This document shows positions 23,208 through 26,066 of a stretch of 26,066 bases of DNA, piece by piece. Origin of the DNA: Bacteroides sp. GTDB lineage: Bacteria > Bacteroidota > Bacteroidia > Bacteroidales > Bacteroidaceae. Each line of letters opens with the position of its first letter. Positions within the stretch are counted from its first letter, which is position 1. The position numbers and the translations under genes were made by a program. The notes under the pieces were generated by a model. That model searched no databases and had not been told where the DNA came from. It saw nothing but the letters and a program-made list of their open reading frames with translations. The stretch spans positions 1-26,066 of the forward strand of contig DXWV01000058.1 of assembly GCA_019416685.1 (NCBI GenBank), written 5' to 3'.

Positions 23208-24881
23208 ATGATAAAAGAGAATTTTATTAAGCTATACGAGAATAGCTTTCAGGAAAACTGGGACCTGCCTTGTTATACCGACTATGATGAGGACTCCAGT
23301 TACACATATGGGCAAGTAGCCGAAGAGATAGCCCGCCTTCATCTATTATTCAGACATTGTAGCCTCCGACGTGGTGACAAAATAGCTGTTATCGGAAAAA
23401 ATAATGCCCGATGGTGTATTGCTTATATGGCAACAATCACCTATGGTGCAATTATCGTGCCGATTCTTCAGGACTTCAATCCGAACGACGTACATCATAT
23501 TGTGAACCATTCGGAATCAGTTTTTCTCTTTACGAGCGATACCATCTGGGACAATCTCGAAGAAGAAAAATTGACCGGACTCCGCGGTGTATTCTCGCTT
23601 ACAGATTTCCGCTGTCTATATCAACGCGACGGTGAAACGATACAGAAATTCATCAAACATCTGGATAATGAAATGCATCGTGCATACCCCAAAGGATTCC
23701 ATCGGGAAGATGTACAATATACCACGCTTTCCAACGACAAAGTAATGTTGTTGAACTATACCTCCGGCACCACAGGTTTCAGTAAAGGCGTTATGCTGAC
23801 AGGAAACAATCTTGCAGGAAATGTCACCTTCGGAATCCGTACTGAACTTTTAAAAAAAGGAGATAAGGTGCTCTCCTTCCTTCCATTGGCACATGCCTAT
23901 GGTTGTGCATTCGACTTTCTGACGGCTACGGCTGTAGGTACACACGTCACCCTGCTCGGTAAAACCCCTTCTCCGAAGATCATAATGAAAGCTTTCGAAG
24001 AAGTGAAACCCAATCTGATAATCACAGTTCCACTCGTTATCGAAAAGATATACAAAAACACGATCCAGCCTCTTATCAATAAAAAAGGCATGAAGTGGGC
24101 ATTAAGTATCCCTCTACTTGATAGCCAAATTTACGGTCAGATTCGCAAAAAACTGATCGATGCACTGGGAGGACGTTTCAAAGAAATCATCATTGGCGGA
24201 GCCGCTATGAACCCGGAAGTAGAAGAATTCTTTCACAAAATCAAATTCCCATTTACTATTGGTTATGGAATGACAGAATGTGGTCCGCTCATCAGCTATG
24301 CCCCATGGAATGAATTTATCCCTACCTCTTCCGGCAAGATACTCGACATTATGGAAGCACGCATTTACAAAGAAAATCCCGAAGCCGAAACAGGAGAAAT
24401 TCAGGTACGGGGTGAGAATGTTATGGCCGGTTATTACAAAAATCCGGATGCCACCAGGGAAGTATTCACCGAAGATGGCTGGTTGCGCACAGGTGACTTG
24501 GGAACAATAGATGCTAATGGCAATATCTTCATTCGCGGACGATTGAAAACAATGATTTTAAGTTCGAGCGGACAGAATATATTTCCGGAAGAAATTGAAG
24601 CTAAACTAAATAATCTGCCTTTTATTCTTGAAAGTCTTGTTATTGAAAGAAATAAGAAATTGGTAGCCCTTGTATATGCTGATTACGAATCTTTAGATTC
24701 ACTGGGACTCAACCAACCGGATAATTTAAAGACCATCATGGATGAAAATCTGAAGAATCTGAATGCTACTGTTGCCAACTATGAGAAAATAAGTCAGATA
24801 CAACTCTACCCAACAGAATTCGAGAAAACACCTAAGAGAAGTATTAAACGCTATCTATATAATAGTATAGCAGTGAATTAA
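23208..24881 (+). CDS. AMP-forming long-chain acyl-CoA ligase
   Basis: Adenylate-forming enzyme of 557 residues of the ANL superfamily, most like bacterial FadD/FAA1-type fatty acid:CoA ligases. ATP-binding motif A3 is LLNYTSGTTGFSKGVMLT (about 181-198). A5 is GYGMTECGPLISY, A7 is DGWLRTGDLG, and A8 is IFIRGRLKTMILSSSGQNIFPEEIE. The A10 lysine region lies near the end (FEKTPKRSIKRYLY). It has no signal peptide. The enzyme activates fatty acids for membrane lipid synthesis or degradation; Bacteroides largely lacks beta-oxidation, so scavenging for lipid synthesis seems more likely (inference). Divergent from mtaB, with its own -7 element. Confidence 0.9.
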   Translation: MIKENFIKLYENSFQENWDLPCYTDYDEDSSYTYGQVAEEIARLHLLFRHCSLRRGDKIAVIGKNNARWCIAYMATITYGAIIVPILQDFNPNDVHHIVNHSESVFLFTSDTIWDNLEEEKLTGLRGVFSLTDFRCLYQRDGETIQKFIKHLDNEMHRAYPKGFHREDVQYTTLSNDKVMLLNYTSGTTGFSKGVMLTGNNLAGNVTFGIRTELLKKGDKVLSFLPLAHAYGCAFDFLTATAVGTHVTLLGKTPSPKIIMKAFEEVKPNLIITVPLVIEKIYKNTIQPLINKKGMKWALSIPLLDSQIYGQIRKKLIDALGGRFKEIIIGGAAMNPEVEEFFHKIKFPFTIGYGMTECGPLISYAPWNEFIPTSSGKILDIMEARIYKENPEAETGEIQVRGENVMAGYYKNPDATREVFTEDGWLRTGDLGTIDANGNIFIRGRLKTMILSSSGQNIFPEEIEAKLNNLPFILESLVIERNKKLVALVYADYESLDSLGLNQPDNLKTIMDENLKNLNATVANYEKISQIQLYPTEFEKTPKRSIKRYLYNSIAVN

Positions 24882-24883
24882 GT

Positions 24884-24897
24884 ATGTTTTAAAACAT
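24884..24897. repeat. 14-bp perfect palindrome after the ligase gene
   Basis: ATGTTTTAAAACAT is self-complementary and lies 2 bp after the ligase stop codon. It may help end the transcript, but it is AT-only at its centre and not a standard terminator. Confidence 0.4.
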
Positions 24898-24980
24898 GTT
24901 GCGAGACAAATAGAAAGTGTACTTCAAAAAAAAATATAAAAAAAGTTGGCTTTTCGAGAACAACGTATTCTAAAAGTACA

Positions 24981-24988
24981 TATCTTTG
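24981..24988 (+). promoter_or_regulatory. -7 element for the small lipoprotein, with upstream A-tracts
   Basis: TATCTTTG, a full match to TAnnTTTG. Long A-tracts at about 24925-24944 lie upstream in the position of an UP-like element. The leader to the ATG at 25040 is roughly 45 bases. Confidence 0.6.
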
Positions 24989-25039
24989 CAGCGTTTTAAT
25001 AAGCAATTGATTGTATTACAGATTTTAAAAGCAAAGAAA

Positions 25040-25255
25040 ATGAAAAAATTAGTTTTAGTATTCGCAGCTATCGCAGCAGTATCATTCGCATCTTGTGGAA
25101 ACAAAGCAGCTGACGCAGCAAAAGCAGAAGCAGATTCTATCCGTATCGCTGACTCAATCGCAGCAGTAGAAGCAGCAGCAGCTGAAGCGGCAGCAGCAAT
25201 GGATACAGTAACTGTTGATAGCGTAGCAGTAACAGAAACTGTAGTAGCTGAATAA
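25040..25255 (+). CDS. Small Ala-rich acidic lipoprotein
   Basis: Protein of 71 residues with a lipoprotein signal peptide: MKK, hydrophobic run, then lipobox FASC with Cys19 as the lipidated residue. The mature part is only 53 residues, made mostly of Ala, Glu, Asp, Val, Ser and Thr (ADSIRIADSIA, EAAAAEAAAAMD, VDSVAVTETVVAE). It has no aromatic residue and is strongly acidic. I do not recognise a named family; short low-complexity lipoproteins of this style occur in Bacteroidota. I chose the ATG at 25040 because upstream in-frame codons add residues that spoil the signal peptide. A good -7 element and a strong terminator bracket it, so it is a stand-alone gene and may be highly expressed. 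Confidence 0.75.
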   Translation: MKKLVLVFAAIAAVSFASCGNKAADAAKAEADSIRIADSIAAVEAAAAEAAAAMDTVTVDSVAVTETVVAE

Positions 25256-25275
25256 TTTTAGCTCTGAGAGAATTG

Positions 25276-25312
25276 AAAGTCTGGCGTGTAAAACACGAAC
25301 AGACTTTTTTTT
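25276..25312 (+). terminator. Strong terminator after the small lipoprotein
   Basis: Two-part stem: AAAGTCTG (25276-25283) with CAGACTTT (25300-25307) outside, and GTGT (25286-25289) with ACAC (25293-25296) inside, followed by a run of T. It begins 20 bp after the stop codon. Confidence 0.85.
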
Positions 25313-25661
25313 ATGCCTACCCTTCCCATCCGACACCGAAAAGCACGCTCAACAAGCACTCAAATATGAACCCCATATTAAGTACTCCCAATTAACACTA
25401 TTAACAGTTCTCTGACAATACAGAAATTCTTCATTATAAAAGTACGTACTTTAAATACTCCAAAATACGTTTCTTTAGAACATAAAAGTACCTATTTAAC
25501 ACCCTATTAAATACTATACTTTACATCAAACATATTAGATTATTTTCAGCTTGAGAATCAACTAATTACAATTAAACAACCCCCTCTTTCCACCTCATTC
25601 TGTAAATCTTTAAAAGAAATAGTTGTCTTTTAAGCAAGTATCCCTCACCTTGACACATAAG
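25313..25661. other. About 350-bp AT-rich gene-free spacer between convergent genes
   Basis: No ORF, tRNA or TAnnTTTG promoter is seen. The one clear structure is a 14-bp perfect palindrome, AAAGTACGTACTTT (25439-25452). The motif AAGTAC recurs at 25380 and 25486 as well as in both arms of the palindrome. Confidence 0.5.
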
Positions 25662-25693
25662 AAAAAGCCTAATCTCTTACGAGATCAGGCTTT
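25662..25693 (-). terminator. Terminator after rplI
   Basis: On the minus strand a 13-bp stem (25681-25693 with 25664-25676, one G-U pair) closes a GTAA tetraloop of the GNRA type and is followed by further T residues (TTTTTC). It starts 24 bp after the rplI stop. Confidence 0.88.
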
Positions 25694-25717
25694 CCTATAT
25701 TTAGTAAGTTCTAAATC

Positions 25718-26066
25718 TTATTCAGCAACTACTTCAAAAGGAATTTCTACAGAAACTTCCTTATGCAATTTCACGATAGCTTTATAAGCACCAACTTCTT
25801 TCACTGCGTCTTTTACAACGATTGTCTTTCTGTCAATTTCATGACCTAACTTAGCCAACGCTTCAGCAATCTGAATGTTACTTACAGAACCGAAAATAGT
25901 TCCTGTAGAGCTAACCTTAGTTGCAATAGTCAGAGAAACACCTTCCAATTTAGCAGCAATTGCTTCAGCATCTTTCTTGATTTTCTCAAGTTTGTGAGCA
26001 CGCTGTTTCAGATCTTCAGCCAACATTTTCTTTGCAGAAGGAGAAGCGATGATAGCTTTTCCAGTC
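25718..26066 (-). CDS. rplI: Ribosomal protein L9, 3' part (cut by window edge)
   Basis: The large-subunit protein L9 binds 23S rRNA near the L1 stalk. The frame stays open to the window edge, reading TGKAIIASPSAKKMLAEDLK, so an internal ATG at 26026 is not the true start; the roughly 30-35 N-terminal residues lie outside. The visible part covers the end of the N-terminal domain, the long connecting helix (AEDLKQRAHKLEKIKKDAEA) and the C-terminal domain (SSTGTIFGSVSNIQIAEAL, IDRKTIVVKDAVKEVGAYK). In Bacteroides it usually ends an rpsF-rpsR-rplI operon, which would lie beyond the edge. A strong terminator follows. Confidence 0.95.
   Translation of the reverse strand, partial: TGKAIIASPSAKKMLAEDLKQRAHKLEKIKKDAEAIAAKLEGVSLTIATKVSSTGTIFGSVSNIQIAEALAKLGHEIDRKTIVVKDAVKEVGAYKAIVKLHKEVSVEIPFEVVAE

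Noticed and set aside
25986..26026. L9 beginning at the internal ATG at 26026
   Set aside because: The frame continues upstream to the window edge with typical L9 sequence, so the gene is truncated by the window, not short.

Overview
The window reads as chromosomal DNA of a Bacteroides-type bacterium (phylum Bacteroidota). Three lines of evidence support this. Promoters have the Bacteroides -7 element TAnnTTTG with a TTG/TTTG element about 19-20 bp upstream, and Shine-Dalgarno sequences are mostly absent. The gene families match the group: a Bacteroidota LptD, NamZ, a GH77 enzyme with two N-terminal CBM20-like modules, and a B12-dependent ribonucleotide reductase with a zinc-ribbon tail. All large genes are intact and most are housekeeping. 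I see no transposase, integrase, rRNA, tRNA or CRISPR array.

Layout. 1-3.45 kb (minus): lptD and an HD-domain gene. 3.5-5.4 kb (plus): the exo-muramidase namZ, a 110-bp tandem repeat, and ogt. 5.5-7.3 kb (minus): a SBF/BASS-type transporter, a SAM methyltransferase, and a tiny ORF that overlaps the methyltransferase stop as ATGA. 7.4-9.6 kb (plus): a peptidoglycan amidase and an MCE/MlaD-type lipid-transport protein in one operon. 9.9-11.3 kb: dnaA. 11.4-12.1 kb (minus): a nitroreductase that shares a bidirectional terminator with dnaA. 12.4-14.9 kb: nrdJ. 14.95-15.6 kb: a 660-bp gene-free stretch holding two inverted copies of a structured repeat. 15.6-19.9 kb (plus): malQ, a membrane acyltransferase and folB. 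19.92-20.05 kb: a GC-rich 22-bp repeat array. 20.15-23.03 kb (minus): a tight mtaB - glycosyltransferase - mgsA operon. 23.2-24.9 kb: an AMP-forming acyl-CoA ligase. 25.0-25.26 kb: a very small lipoprotein gene. 25.7-26.07 kb (minus): the 3' part of rplI, cut by the window edge.

Functional themes. Envelope biogenesis and recycling is prominent (LptD, NamZ, amidase, MCE protein, glycosyltransferase, acyltransferase, acyl-CoA ligase, small lipoprotein). The rest covers replication and DNA precursors (DnaA, NrdJ), repair (Ogt), translation (MtaB, L9), folate synthesis (FolB) and glycogen/maltodextrin and triose metabolism (MalQ, MgsA).

No new multi-gene system is evident. The least explained material is non-coding: two unrelated tandem arrays that both have an exact 22-bp period and sit just after genes; a pair of inverted composite repeats whose hairpin stems differ in sequence but keep their pairing; a lone perfect DnaA box far from dnaA; and a possible coupled micro-ORF or gene remnant.
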